In this document: positions 35,736 through 46,506 of the stretch, piece after piece
Numbering within the stretch: the first letter of the stretch is position 1
Layout of the letters: every line of letters begins with the position of its first letter
Assembly (NCBI GenBank): GCA_014529385.2
Contig: CM043959.1
Location: 47,129,428-47,193,427 of the forward strand
Source of the DNA: Adiantum capillus-veneris
Taxonomy: Eukaryota; Streptophyta; Polypodiopsida; Polypodiales; Pteridaceae
Reading direction: 5' to 3'
DNA length: 64,000 bases
Translations under genes and position numbers: made by a program
Notes under the pieces: generated by a model
Database searches by the model: none
What the model was told of the DNA's origin: nothing
The model's input: the letters and a program-made list of their open reading frames with translations, nothing else

Positions 35736-36346
35736 GCAATTTCAGCCCCCTGCGTTAGCTTTTAGCGCTGGCTTTTTTTTAAGAGCCTTGCTTGCTTTAT
35801 TTTATTAATAAAAGGGTTGGTCACTTAAAAGTGACTGGCCACTTTATAAAATAAAGTGTGAACCTGTTCAAACTTTACACTCAGTTAGTGAAAACAATGC
35901 TACACGAACACATTCCAGGCGTCCCCGGGTGCAGGACACGACACAGATGCAATGTAGACACAGACTCCTCGCGGAAAAGCGACTGTTCCTGCTTTTCGTA
36001 AAAAGCTTCATTGAACCCATCTTTATTCTTGTGCTTGCGTTCTTACGCGTATTTTCTTACTCAGTTCGGATTTCCTCCTTAGCCTACGGGATGCCCCCTT
36101 ACTGATGCACCCGTCACCCATCATGTGACGCATCAGGGGCACTCGTAACCCGGCCCTTTCTACCGAACTTACGGAAACTCCTTTGCGATGTTTACCGTCA
36201 CCCATCAAATGACACATCAGAGTTTATCCGTTCTTGATGGCAGTTCCTATAGCTACAATCTTTTAACAGTTCTTAGTGCACATAATAAAATATCCTAAAA
36301 AAGAGATTAATCATTAAAAATAAGAAAAATAGTCCAATTAGCAACA
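35461..36346 (-). repeat. G4 3' LTR, truncated, with (AG)n expansion
   Basis: Matches 41516-42366 but lacks the counterpart of 41111-41515, so the sense 3' end of this LTR is gone. An (AG)n run at about 35680-35733 is far longer than the interrupted run in the other copy (near 41734). A TATAAAAG box lies on the minus strand near 35617-35625. The polypurine tract AGAAGCCAGAGGGA (sense) flanks it at 36360-36347. Confidence 0.85.
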
Positions 36347-36369
36347 TCCCTCTGGCTTCTAAACAGTTG

Positions 36370-37758
36370 TCCTCAACTGTAGTGCTTGGACATATACCTC
36401 CAGTATCTCGGGATAAGCTGCTAATTCCTCCTGCGTCATCCACTGAGCATCTAGATTCGAATAGTTCTTAAACTTAACCAAATACTTTCGTGTTATCTTT
36501 CCGGATTTGAGAGACCGCTCCTGATGACTTACTATCTACTCCAGATGGAGTATTTCTTTTGTTTCCTCAACCTCAGGAGGTTCCTCAGCACTAGGCTGGC
36601 TTGGAGGCGGTCCCACATACGGCCGGAGTAAACTGACATGGAAAGCATTATGGATCTTCCAATTAGGCGGTAGCTCTAATCTGAAAGTGACATCATTCAC
36701 TCGCTCAGTGATCTTAAACGGCCCATAGTAGCGGGTAGAAAGTTTTACCACCTTCCCCTTATGAGACGCTTGTTTCTTAAGTCTTGCCTTCTCAAACTTG
36801 AGTAAGACTAACTGTCCGATTGTTAAGTCTAGATTCCTTCTATGCTTGTCTGCAGCTTCTTATGCTTTTCCTGAGAGCGTAGAATAGCTCTCCTAACTTG
36901 CCCGTAGGCTGTGTCCAAATCCCGGACAAATTCATCTGATGCAAAGATCTTATCCTTAGTTAAAAGGATGGGTGGAAGCAAAGGCTTACCGTAGAGAATC
37001 TCAAAAGGTGCTTTCCCCGTCGATGAGTGTATGGTATTGTTATACGCATACTCGACAAGAGGCAAATATTTCTCCCAGTCAGATTGCCGGTCTGACACAT
37101 AAGCTTTTAACATATCCAATACTGTGGAATTGGCTATCTCACTTTGCCCGTCCGTTTGAGGATGGTAGGCAGATGAAAAATTCAGCTTCGTACCAAGATA
37201 ATCCATCAAGGCACGCCAAAAATTTCCTGTCATGCGAGGATCTCGATCACTCACAATAGACTTAGGCATTCCATGATGCTTAAAGATCTGTGCTAGAAAG
37301 ACCCTAGCCATATGAACTGCTTTGATCGTTTTCTTGACTGGTATAAAGTGTGCTTGCTTGCTAAACCTGTCCACAATGGTCCAGATCACGTCATTTCCAG
37401 TCTGAGTTCTAGGGAGGTCCATGATAAAGTCCATGGCAATACTTTCCCAAGGTTCATTAGGCACAGGCAAAGGTTGTAGCAACCCAAGCGTCTTATGCCG
37501 ATCATACTTCACTTTTTGGCAAACCAAGCATTCCCTGACATACTTATCAATGTTTGCTTTAAGGCTAGGCCAAAAGAAATATATTTCCATTGCTAAGGTC
37601 GTAGGGAGAATACCCCGATGACCCGCATAAGGCGAAGCGTGTGCTTCATCCATGATCTTCTTTCTTAATGGTTCCGCTACACATATGGCCTGATGGTGGT
37701 AGAGATAACCGTCCCAAATGGAATAGGGAAACTCATTCTCTCCACGATGTAGCTTTCC
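36370..37758 (-). pseudogene. G4 integrase, GPF module and chromodomain
   Basis: Integrase frame 37758-36829: HHCC (H..H at HASPYAGHRG, C..C at CLVCQKVKYD) and core with MDFIMDLPRT, SDRDPRMTG and HPQTDGQSE, all three acidic residues present. A frameshift near 36850 separates the GPF module (YYGPFKI, in 36751-36536). A TAG near 36536 precedes a chromodomain-like tail (KYLVKFKNYS..AQWMTQEEL) in the same frame, reaching about 36370. Confidence 0.87.
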
Positions 37759-39849
37759 CTAAATGGTGGAGAAGTCTGGATCATTTGGATACAAATCCGG
37801 TAGTGCTTCTAATTCTTGGTGATACACCGAAGTGATAGTGTTCACCCTTGGCCACCTAGACAATGCGTCTGCGACCACATTCTTGCTCCCAGCCGTGTGA
37901 AGGATCTGGAAGTGAAACATACACAAAAAGTTTGACCATCTCATCTGCTTCTCAGATAGTTTCCTTTGCGTAAGAAAATACCGCAAACTCTGGTGATCAG
38001 TCTTGATCACAAAATCCGCTCCTAGAAGATAGTGCTTCCAGTTGGATAAGGCGTGAATCACAGCCGTGAGTTTCTTTTCGTAGATTGATGCATGCAACTC
38101 TGCATCCTTAAGCCGTCTGCTTTCATAAGCCACTGCATGGCCTTCTTGGTTTAACACTGCTCCAATGCAATCGCCTGAAGCATCGCAGTGAACCTCAAAT
38201 GGTTTCCTTAAGTCAGGCACTATCAAAATAGGTCCATGGCTTAGCAAGTACTTGAGCCGATCAAAAGCTCCTTGTTGTCTCGATCCCCATCTGAAAGGAA
38301 TCTTCTTCTTTGTCAAATCATGAAGTGGTCCTGCTACATGAGCAAATCCTCGGACAAACCTTCGATAATATGAACATAATCCTAGAAAGCTACGTACATC
38401 ATGTATCGTAGTGGGAATAGGCCAATCTTCTACCACTCGGATCTTGGCAGGATCCATACTCACTTGATTGTGAGAGACTATATGGCCGAGATAGTGCATC
38501 TCTGAGAGAAAGAACTCGCTCTTCTTTGCATTCACATGAAACTCATGCTTTCGCAATTCTTGAAACACTAAGTCCAAGTGCTTCCGATGTTCCTCTTCTG
38601 ACTTAGAGAAGATGAGTATGTCGTCAAAGAATACTCCCGTAAAAGCTCGATACGGGCTGAAAATGCAGTCCATCATGCGATTGAAGGTCGCAGGAGCATT
38701 GGTCAAGCCGAAAGGCATTACCAAAAATTCATATAGTCCAAAGGTTGTGCGGAAAGCAGTCTTATGGACATCCTCAGGGGCGATCCGTATCTGATGATAC
38801 CCACTCTTTAAGTCTATGCGACTAAAGACACTTGCACCCTGCAACTTATCAAGTATATCATCAATCCGAGGGATCGGAAAGCGATTCTTGATCGTGATCT
38901 TGTTTAAAGACCTATAGTCTATGCACATTCGAAACGTGCCATCTTTCTTCTGCACCAGTAGAACTGGAGAGCAGTAGGGTGAAGCACTTGGCCGTACTAA
39001 CCCTTTCTCTAGAAGCTCGTTGACTTGCTTCAAAATTTCCTCTTGCTGAGCAAGACTTACCCGATAAGGGGGTTGATTGGGAGGCGAGCTACCCGGTATG
39101 AGATCTATGCGGTGATCTTCCGAGCATACCGGAGGGAGTTCATCAGGGAGTGTTTCCATGAAACAATCTTTGTACTTTTCAATAAATTGAAGACGCTTAA
39201 TTTCTTGACTACAAAGAGAGTCCCTACTAGTTTTATCCTTTTCACGTGCAAAAATCAAGTAAGCAGAAACACACTTCTTCATTTCTTTCTTAATGGAGAT
39301 ATGGCTTACAATTGGGAACTGCCAATCTCTTGCATCAGCATGAATCTTTATTTTCTTACCCCCATGATCAAAAGTGAGGGTCTTTTCCACATAATCGGGA
39401 ATAGGTGTCGTGTGGAAGTGCCATGGCATACCCGAGATGATATCACATCCCTTGATGGGTGCCATCAAAAATGATTCGCGGTCCTTGTACTCGCCGATCC
39501 GAAGATTGAGCTGTCCTTGCAAGGGAGTTGCATTGGTTGTCAACCCCTCGAATGCCGATCCAAATGTAACCGGTGTGCCAAGCTGAGCCGGTGTGAGGCA
39601 CAAACGTTCTGCAGTATCCAGGGAGATGAAGTTATCCGTGGATCCTGGATCATAAAGAATCAGTACTCGCTCGTTGTTCAAAGACCCCCAGCCCTTCAGA
39701 AGTTGACACTTCCCTTTCTCCATTTCTGTGTTTCCTTGAACATCTGGAATTGAGTTCGAGCTTGGTGGTGCGGGTTCCTTCCTTGCTTTCTCTTGCCTCG
39801 TAGAGGCTTGCTCTTGCCGTTGTTGCTTTAGCGGGCAATCCGGTTCCAT
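37759..39849 (-). pseudogene. G4 protease, reverse transcriptase and RNase H
   Basis: A 696-codon open frame. The protease has YDPGSTDNFISL (Asp-Pro-Gly-Ser at the active site) and IISGMPWHF. RT is complete, with VQKKDGTFRMCIDYRSLN, RIDLKSGYHQIRIAPED, MPFGLTNAPATFNRMMD and the catalytic FFDDILIFS. RNase H has HCDASGDCIGAVL, YEKKLTAVIHAL and TDHQSLRYFL. It ends with a TAG at 37759-37761 just before integrase; the reading continues in phase beyond, so this is a nonsense codon. Confidence 0.93.
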
Positions 39850-41079
39850 ATGTCCTTTCTCGCCACAGTAGAAGCATCTTCCTTCCTCTCTGAAAGTTTG
39901 AAGTTGAGTAGGAGAAAGATACTTAGTTCACTTGCCATTGCCCTCTGCCTTCTTAGGGTGATCATCGTCCCTAGGTGGAGGACGTTTTCTTCCTTGGCTC
40001 CCATGGTCATCGTAGACCCCTCTTTGTCTTGCACGATAAGTGCTTTGCTCCATTTTTTTGGGCGTCCCAGTTGAATGCAAATCCTCAGCAACGATTGCTG
40101 ACTCCATCATCCTTTGAAGAGTATCATGCGGATACACCTTCATGCTCTTTCGAAGCTGCGGTTGGAGACCCGCTTCGAACTTTCTTTTCTTTTCCTCGTC
40201 GGCAATCTTCATGAAGGGAGTGACCTTCAAAAAAACCGACCAATACTTGTCTACATAAGTCGTTACTCTTTCATGTTCCTTCTGGGCAAGCCAGTCCCAT
40301 TCCTTCCGTATGTCCTGCTCGAAGTCATGTGGAAGAAATTGTTCATAAAATTCAGATTTGAAGCTCTCCCAAGTTCTGGCCTGAGAACCTTCCAAAATCT
40401 TGGCTAACCACCAATTACTTGCCGTTTCCTAGAGGTGCATCCCCACATGGTGTAATTTGGATCTTTCTGTGAAGTGCCCATTGGTAAAGGCGACTTCAAA
40501 CTGTCTGATGAAGGACAGTACTTTGGAGATGTCTCTCCGTCCATTGTAAGTTTCGAACTTGATGTCCTTGTCGCCCGATTTGAAGACTCTCATGCGATGT
40601 TGAGACTTGCGACCATGCTTCTTGAATCGAGGCTTATCTTTAGGTTGATGTAGGGTAGTGGCAGTAGTAGCGGCTTCCTTCTTCTGACGAGATGATCTAG
40701 AAGTAGAAGTATAATCAGGAGAGTAGGATGGAGATGAGATAGAGATGTCCTTGCTCTCGTCTAGCAGCGAGAGCGCTTTTTCCTGGCCTTTCCGTGAAAT
40801 AGGCCATTCATTCCGATCCGAAGATCCTTTGTGCACCTCGGCACGTTCTTCTTCTCTTGCCTCCTGTGGTCTCACGCAAGCAGTGTTGTCTCGATGCTTG
40901 GCTACATCAGTTCCATACGTTTTCTTCATTCCGCCCAAGAGCTTTTGGACGTCTGGCAACAGTAAGATTTGTTGCACATCCGCAAGCTGAGCTTGCACTT
41001 GTTGAAGCTCCTCTTCAACGCTTCTCCCTTGGCCCGACATGGTTCTTCCCGTTCTTCCCGGAATCGTCCTTCTTTGCAC
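39850..41079 (-). pseudogene. G4 gag
   Basis: The probable start is ATG near 41039 (MSGQGRSVEE). A Gln-rich helix is followed by a Ser/charged linker and a Retrotrans_gag region (ETYNGRRDISKVLSFIRQFE; WESFKSEFYEQFLP). The CCHC knuckle CFYCGEKGHMEPDC lies at about 39870-39829. TAG at 40429-40431 and TGA near 39928-39930 are in-frame nonsense codons. The frame runs unbroken otherwise into pol, so Gag-Pol was a single polyprotein. Confidence 0.86.
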
Positions 41080-41097
41080 AAAAAGAGAGGAGTCCGA

Positions 41098-42366
41098 GCT
41101 CTGATACCACTGTCACAAAACGGGAGCGTACACAAGCACTTAGAAAATCTGAAAATTATAATACTTTGCAAACATGAGAGAAGGGAGAAGATCGACACAG
41201 TATTGCGGACCAGAAGATGGGCTGGTCCACCCCCCCCGTTAAGAGTATTCTTTTATTCAGGGAGAATTCTTATACAAGCACGAGAACCCGAGGAAACCCC
41301 TCCGTTCTGTAATCTTAGACCCGAAGGTCGTGCTTTCCTGTAAAGGGCTTGGGCACAAGGCCGTTCCTTCCCGTAAGGGACTTAGGCACGAAGCCGTACT
41401 TTCCCGTAAGGGACATAGGCGTGAAGTCGTACTTCCCGTTAAGGGCCTTCCCGTAAGACGGGAGATTCCTACAAAACAAACCACACAAAGCAACAATTCT
41501 CAATGCGTATCAACACCTTATACCTGTCGCTCCTTGCTCAAAGAATCAACCCCCGTACTCAATCGTCACGCGAGCACTTGCAATTTCGGTCGCCAGCCTC
41601 TACTCCAGAATCTCAGCGCTAGCACTTCTTGCTGCTTCCGGCATGTTGAAAACTGGAACACTGGCTTACCCTTTTATAGGGTCTTGCACCCGGCAGGAAT
41701 AGAGGCCCAAAAAGCAGAGCCTAGCGCTCCTAGAGAGAGGAGAGAGATCGCAATTTCAGCCCCCTGCGCTGGCTTCTTTTTAAGAGCCTTGCTTGCTTTA
41801 TTTTATTAATAAAAGGGTTGGTCACTTAAAAGTGACCGGCCACTTTATAAAATAAAGTGTGAACCTGTTCAAACTTTAAAAACTCACTCAGTTAGTGAAA
41901 ACAATGCTACACGAACACATTCCAAGCGTCCCCGAGTGCAGGACACGACACAGATGCAATGCAGACACAGACTCCTCGCGGAAAAGCATCTGCCCTCCCG
42001 CGATTGTTCCTGCTTTTCGTAAAAAGCTTCATTGAACCCATCTTTATTCTTGTGCTTGCGTTCTTACGCGTATTTTCTTACTCAGTTCGGATTTCCTCCT
42101 TAGCCTACGGGATGCCTCCTTACTGATGCACCCGCACCCATCATGTGACGCATCAGGGACACTCGTAACCCGGCCCTTTCCACCGAACTTACGGAAACTC
42201 CTTCGCGATGTTTACCGTCACCCATCAAATGACACATCAGAGTTTATCCGTTCTTGATGGCAATTCCTGTAGCTACAATCTTTTAACAGTTCTTAGTGCA
42301 CATAATAAAATATCCTAAAAAAGAGATTAATCATTAAAAATAAGAAAAATAGTCCAATTAGCAACA
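41098..42366 (-). repeat. G4 primer binding site and complete 5' LTR
   Basis: In the sense direction TGGTATCAGAGC (41109-41098) is a perfect tRNA-Met site right after the LTR end TGACA (41111). The LTR spans 41111-42366 (1,256 bp), sense start TGTTGCTAATTG. Near its 3' end (41329-41449) it holds a 33-bp unit repeated about 3.5 times in tandem. Confidence 0.85.
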
Positions 42367-42576
42367 ATGGCAGAGTGCGAAGCTACCACTATGTCATTGG
42401 GACAGGGTTCACACGCAGGCAATACATGTGTCGACGAGGTGTTGAATACACCAGGGTTGACAATGAGCATGTATGTGTAGTACATGTGTCGACAGGTGTT
42501 GAATACATCAGTGTTGACTGTGAGCATGTACGACATAGATGCAAACGAGGACGTTTGAGATTTCAAGAGGGAGGTA
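42367..42576 (+). other. G3 3' untranslated region right of G4, with 58-bp duplication
   Basis: A 58-bp unit starting ACATGTGTCGAC is repeated at 42424 and 42482 with a few changes. The tract TTTCAAGAGGGAGGTA just before 42577 is the G3 polypurine tract. No gene is seen. Confidence 0.7.
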
Positions 42577-42904
42577 TGTCACCAGCGTGTGACTACTATG
42601 TATCCTTTTTGTTGATTTCTTTCTTGTTATTTATTTACTTTCACTTTTTGGAAACACCCCTAGGGAAAACTAATTGCCCTGCATTGCATAGCTAGTGTGG
42701 AACTGTCCAGAGGGAGTCCAGGCCTGAGGGCAAAAGAGCACTAAGGTTGGACAAAGACTATGGTTAGCCAAAGTGGGGTCATTGACTAGCCAAAGTGGAA
42801 TCCTTTGCTACAGAGGCTACATTTCAGTTTTGGGTGTGGCTGCAGTGCACAAAGGGGGTCAAATGACCTAGAAAGATACAATGGCAGCATCTCCTAAAAT
42901 TTAG
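42577..42904 (+). repeat. G3 3' LTR, first 328 bp only
   Basis: Matches 28239-28560 from the TGTCACCAG start through CTAAAATTTAGG, then stops at the G5 junction. Confidence 0.88.
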
Positions 42905-43643
42905 GATTCTTGATCACAAAGAAAATTGGCCAAGTTACCTACGAACTGGCTCTTCCTTCGGATGTTAGTGTACATCCAGTGTTTCATGTCAACCGCCTTA
43001 GAGTAAAATTGGGCGAAGCAGACGTTGTGCCTATCGAGGAAAACGTATGGCAAGATATGCAAACTGAGTATATTCCTCGAGAACCAAAGGCAGTTTTAGA
43101 TCATTGTACCCGTCATTCGCGCCAAAAGGCTTATGACGACTACTTAATTAAATGGAAGGGTCAATCTGAAAGGTTTGCTACTTGGAAACCAGTTAGAGCT
43201 CTGAAAGCTCAGTATCCCCACTTCATTGATGAGGACATCAATGGTTCTTAAGGGGGAAAGTATGTTATGTCCCGCTCATAGGAGAGGAGATCTAGCCCAG
43301 ACGCCATCGGGATGGGCATCCAGTGTCCGGGCGGACGTAGTGTGATCCCGACCAGTGTGGCCGGCCATTATTATAAAAGGGAGGCCAAGGCCTCATTTGC
43401 AATTATCGACCCCCACTGGCAGAGTGCCAATGGTTAGCCCGCGCGGCTAGGAGTGCGCGAGGTCACCTCGAGGAGGTGAGGTCGGGTGGTATGGGACGCT
43501 CGGACTTACAGGTGCACGCCTACGTCTTCGAACGCTGGCCCCAACACGGGGGAGCTGTCGGATGGTGGCTATGATCGGGTGGTTCGTCCGACGCGTGTCT
43601 GTAGGCGGTCCGTGTAGCCGGGAGATCCATTCCCTTCGTTTCA
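42905..43643 (+). mobile_element. G5: 5'-truncated copy of the G2 family
   Basis: Matches G2 from 26256 to its end: integrase C-terminus, chromodomain, polypurine tract AAGGGGGAAAG and LTR 43263-43643 (381 bp). The coding stretch 42910-43251 is one open frame from the GPF tail into the chromodomain (YLIKWKGQ). It shows the intact arrangement that G2 has lost by a frameshift. No left LTR; the break point sits inside the G3 LTR. Confidence 0.9.
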
Positions 43644-43876
43644 GAAGGGTAGGGTAGATATCAAAGAAATGAATGCCACGATCTTTACTTAAGGGGTGGG
43701 TACCTTGAGAAGAAAAGGAGGAGGGTTGCCCCCCCCCACCCCCCCCTTTTTTTAATAAAAAAAACCGACCCATATGATGGTTTAAGGTAAACCTAGGTGT
43801 TTTGATCAAGGTAAAAAGGTAACCTCGTGAAAAATTCAGTTTTATTTATATGGTTTAACTGCTGGATAAGTAAGTA

Positions 43877-43928
<52 letters not shown>

Positions 43929-44823
43929 GGGACGGGAAAGCGGCCGAGGGGGGGGGGGGGGGGTGCATTGTGGGATCTTCAATGAACTCTCAAGATATGA
44001 TAAGCCAGCTAATATTTATTAAACAGCCTGAGATTGTAGCTAAGTTAAGGGAGCATTCTCAACTTGCTGCAGTTCGAAAAAGGAAACACAACATTCAAGA
44101 CATGCACTAAGCATATCTTCCAGATTCTTTGCGCAAAAAGACAAGGAATATAGCACTGGTAATACTTCTACAAACTGCTTTACAGACTTACAGATGCTAA
44201 TTATGATGTTGACCAGAATGTCCTCCTAGCAAGCCTATAAAGTAGTTCAAAGGTACAAAACAGCCTACTAAGCATTGGGTAAACAAGATCTAGCTCCTTT
44301 GAGACAGGAAGAGGCAAACCTGCCATAGTTTTCACAAAAATCACAAACTCCAAGACTTTCTCTCACTACTCATCCTGGGGTTCACACAACCTAAGAAGCA
44401 ATCCTAAGCCAATGCATGCATTCATCTGCTAAACTCCATAAGATGTTATTTTCCCACCCTAAAGTACACAATTGACTTCGACCCAAAAAAAGCACCTTAA
44501 ATTAACCTGTAACTTAGTGAAGATTAATCAAGATTCACCTAAATATATATTTCAATGAGCTTGCGCACTTGTGAGAGCCTACCACTGCTGCATATCTATT
44601 TTCAAAGGCTGACTTTGTTCCTAACATCCCACGTTACATGAATAATCTGCATACAACAGGTGGCTTAGGAATTACTCAATGTTCACATTTCATTAAACTC
44701 TGTTAATTCTTTCACCCCTTTGATATCTATAATGTAAACGGAGATACCTCATTCAGGATATTGCATGCTGCTATTGGTTCCTTGTTGGAATCACCGTGTA
44801 TAAAAGTCGATAAAAGTCCTATG
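43644..44823. other. Intergenic stretch with simple repeats
   Basis: Holds a C/T-homopolymer patch (about 43731-43754), a (GT)n microsatellite (43880-43927) and a run of sixteen G (43948-43963). The AT-rich sequence from 44100 to 44820 contains the 3' flank, and presumably the 3' UTR, of the PPR gene. No supported coding region. Confidence 0.7.
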
Positions 44824-46506
44824 TCATGAGCACATCCTCTTCCTAACCATGCAATTGACCAGAGTGATAAGGTCGTGCAAAAGTCCTTCCTTCCTGAGAC
44901 CGTCGACAACAGCATTAAATAAGTGCTCATCACATGCATAACCAGCATTTATCGACTGTACGAAAATTGTACAAGCGTGCTGAAACTTTCCCATCATACA
45001 GAGGCCGTCTATTATAATGTTGTAAGTGTTCTGATTCGGACGAGAGTTCCTCCTTAACATTTCTTCCCAAACTTCCAAAGCTTTCCTGTTCTCCCCCGTG
45101 TAGAACAGCTCACCCATTAGCATATTGTACACAGAAGTATAGCTTCTTAAACCTTTGTTTCGCTGAATACAAAATAGGCCAAAGGCCTCGCGCAATCTCC
45201 CTGCTTTGCACATGCCGTCAGTAAGAGAACTGAATGTTGCTGAAGAAGGCTTGCAACCCTTGTCCAACATCTCACCTAGTAAGGTCCATGCTTTGTCGAT
45301 GCAATTCATTTTACACAGATACCTTATCAAGGTATTGTAAGTGATGATATTAGGAGGGATGCCCTTGTCCTGCATAATAGCCTTAAGTTCGAATGCACTG
45401 TTATCCTGCCCTGCAGAACAAAGACCTGACATCATGGTATTGTAGGTAACAATGTCAGGCAGGCAGCCCTTCTTGACCATAGCTCGCAAGCACTGCTTAG
45501 CAGCATCAACATTCCGAAGCCTACAGAAACCATCGAGCAGAATGTTATATGTCCATGTGTCGGGACTGTCTCCTGCATTAACCATCTCCAGCAGAAGGTT
45601 GCCTGTTTGATTCATCATTTGCATCTTGCACAATCCAGCAAGAAGACAATTGTATGTATATCTGTTAGGCTGGAAGCCTTGCCGCAACATCTCTTCCTTT
45701 TGCTGAAAAGCTTCCACAAGATTGCCAACTTTGCAGAGGGTGTTAATCAGACAAGTGTAAGCAATGGCATCTGGCCTGCAACCTTCAGCAGTCATGGAAG
45801 AGAAGTACGTCAAGGCAGCAGTGTAGCGCCGCGCTTTGCACAGGCCATGTGTGACAATAGAAAGGGTCGCACTGTTTGGGCAGCAACCTGACTGTATCAT
45901 AACAGCAAAAGTTTCTCTTGCAGTCGCAACCATCTTTGCTTCCAAAAGCAGGTGAAGGATTAGATTGTATGTAAAGGTGCTGGGTGCGCACTTCAAGAAT
46001 GCCATTTGGTCGAAGGTTGTCCGAGCTTCCTGCAACATACCTGCACGACCATAGCTTGAAATGACCGTGTTGAAAGTGACATCTGTAAAAGCAATGCCCG
46101 ACTTCCGCATGAGTTTGATAAGATGCTGAATGGCCACAAATTCAAAACTCTGGCCAAGGAGATCAATCATGAGGTTGTAGGTGGTGACTTTGTGCCTGTA
46201 GCCACGTTGTTTGCCAGCCCAAGTAAAGAAGTTGAGGGCGGAGAACAAAGAGGAAGGGCCCAGCTGCTTGAGGACACAAGAAACGTGATAAGGGGTGAGG
46301 CGAAGACGAAGAAGAGAGAGCGCTTCCTCTGTTTGTGATCCCCAGGCCCTGCTGGTAATAATGGCACATATACAGTCAATCTGCTCAAGAACGGAGCTGC
46401 CTGCCTGGAGCAAACCTGCCCCTCCCAGATGCTTGCTTCTTCTTCCGAAGCCACAAATTCGCCGGGTGAATTCCGGTGACCAGCTCTCTCGCGCCCTCTG
46501 CTCCAT
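44824..46506 (-). CDS. P-class pentatricopeptide repeat protein
   Basis: 560 residues, no intron. Thirteen PPR motifs of 35 residues run without gaps from about residue 104 to the end, with the usual TYNxLIxGLCKxG..A...F..M...G..P pattern. No E, DYW, SMR or other C-terminal domain, so this is the P class, whose members bind single-stranded organellar RNA and act in its stability, splicing or translation. Residues 1-45 are rich in Arg and Ser with few acidic residues and could be a transit peptide; organelle unknown. An ATG 77 nt upstream (46583) in another frame opens a reading overlapping the start. This is the only convincing host gene here and looks intact. Confidence 0.93.
   Translation of the reverse strand: MEQRARESWSPEFTRRICGFGRRSKHLGGAGLLQAGSSVLEQIDCICAIITSRAWGSQTEEALSLLRLRLTPYHVSCVLKQLGPSSLFSALNFFTWAGKQRGYRHKVTTYNLMIDLLGQSFEFVAIQHLIKLMRKSGIAFTDVTFNTVISSYGRAGMLQEARTTFDQMAFLKCAPSTFTYNLILHLLLEAKMVATARETFAVMIQSGCCPNSATLSIVTHGLCKARRYTAALTYFSSMTAEGCRPDAIAYTCLINTLCKVGNLVEAFQQKEEMLRQGFQPNRYTYNCLLAGLCKMQMMNQTGNLLLEMVNAGDSPDTWTYNILLDGFCRLRNVDAAKQCLRAMVKKGCLPDIVTYNTMMSGLCSAGQDNSAFELKAIMQDKGIPPNIITYNTLIRYLCKMNCIDKAWTLLGEMLDKGCKPSSATFSSLTDGMCKAGRLREAFGLFCIQRNKGLRSYTSVYNMLMGELFYTGENRKALEVWEEMLRRNSRPNQNTYNIIIDGLCMMGKFQHACTIFVQSINAGYACDEHLFNAVVDGLRKEGLLHDLITLVNCMVRKRMCS

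Larger units (their letters stand above)
35461..42366 (-). mobile_element. G4: minus-strand Ty3/Gypsy inserted in G3
   Basis: Sense order on the minus strand: 5' LTR 42366-41111, primer site 41109-41098, gag 41079-39870, protease-RT-RNase H 39849-37759, integrase 37758-36829, GPF and chromodomain about 36800-36370, polypurine tract about 36360-36347, and 3' LTR 36346-35461 (truncated). Gag-pol is one frame with three nonsense codons and one frameshift. No target duplication is found, as expected if the 3' LTR end was deleted. Confidence 0.9.
28239..42904 (+). mobile_element. G3: Ty3/Gypsy carrying a MITE and G4
   Basis: Left LTR from 28239 (TGTCACCAG...), gag and pol, then a polypurine tract (42564-42576) and the start of the 3' LTR at 42577, which is cut at 42904. 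G4 occupies 35461-42366, and a 459-bp MITE occupies 33043-33501. Gag-pol is one frame with a few nonsense codons. The RT is close to G4 and G1. No right target duplication can be read because the 3' LTR is truncated. Confidence 0.88.

Noticed and set aside
41257-41496. Minus-strand 79-codon open frame with repeated residues
   Set aside because: It is produced by the 33-bp tandem repeat in the G4 LTR and lies outside the gag-pol region.
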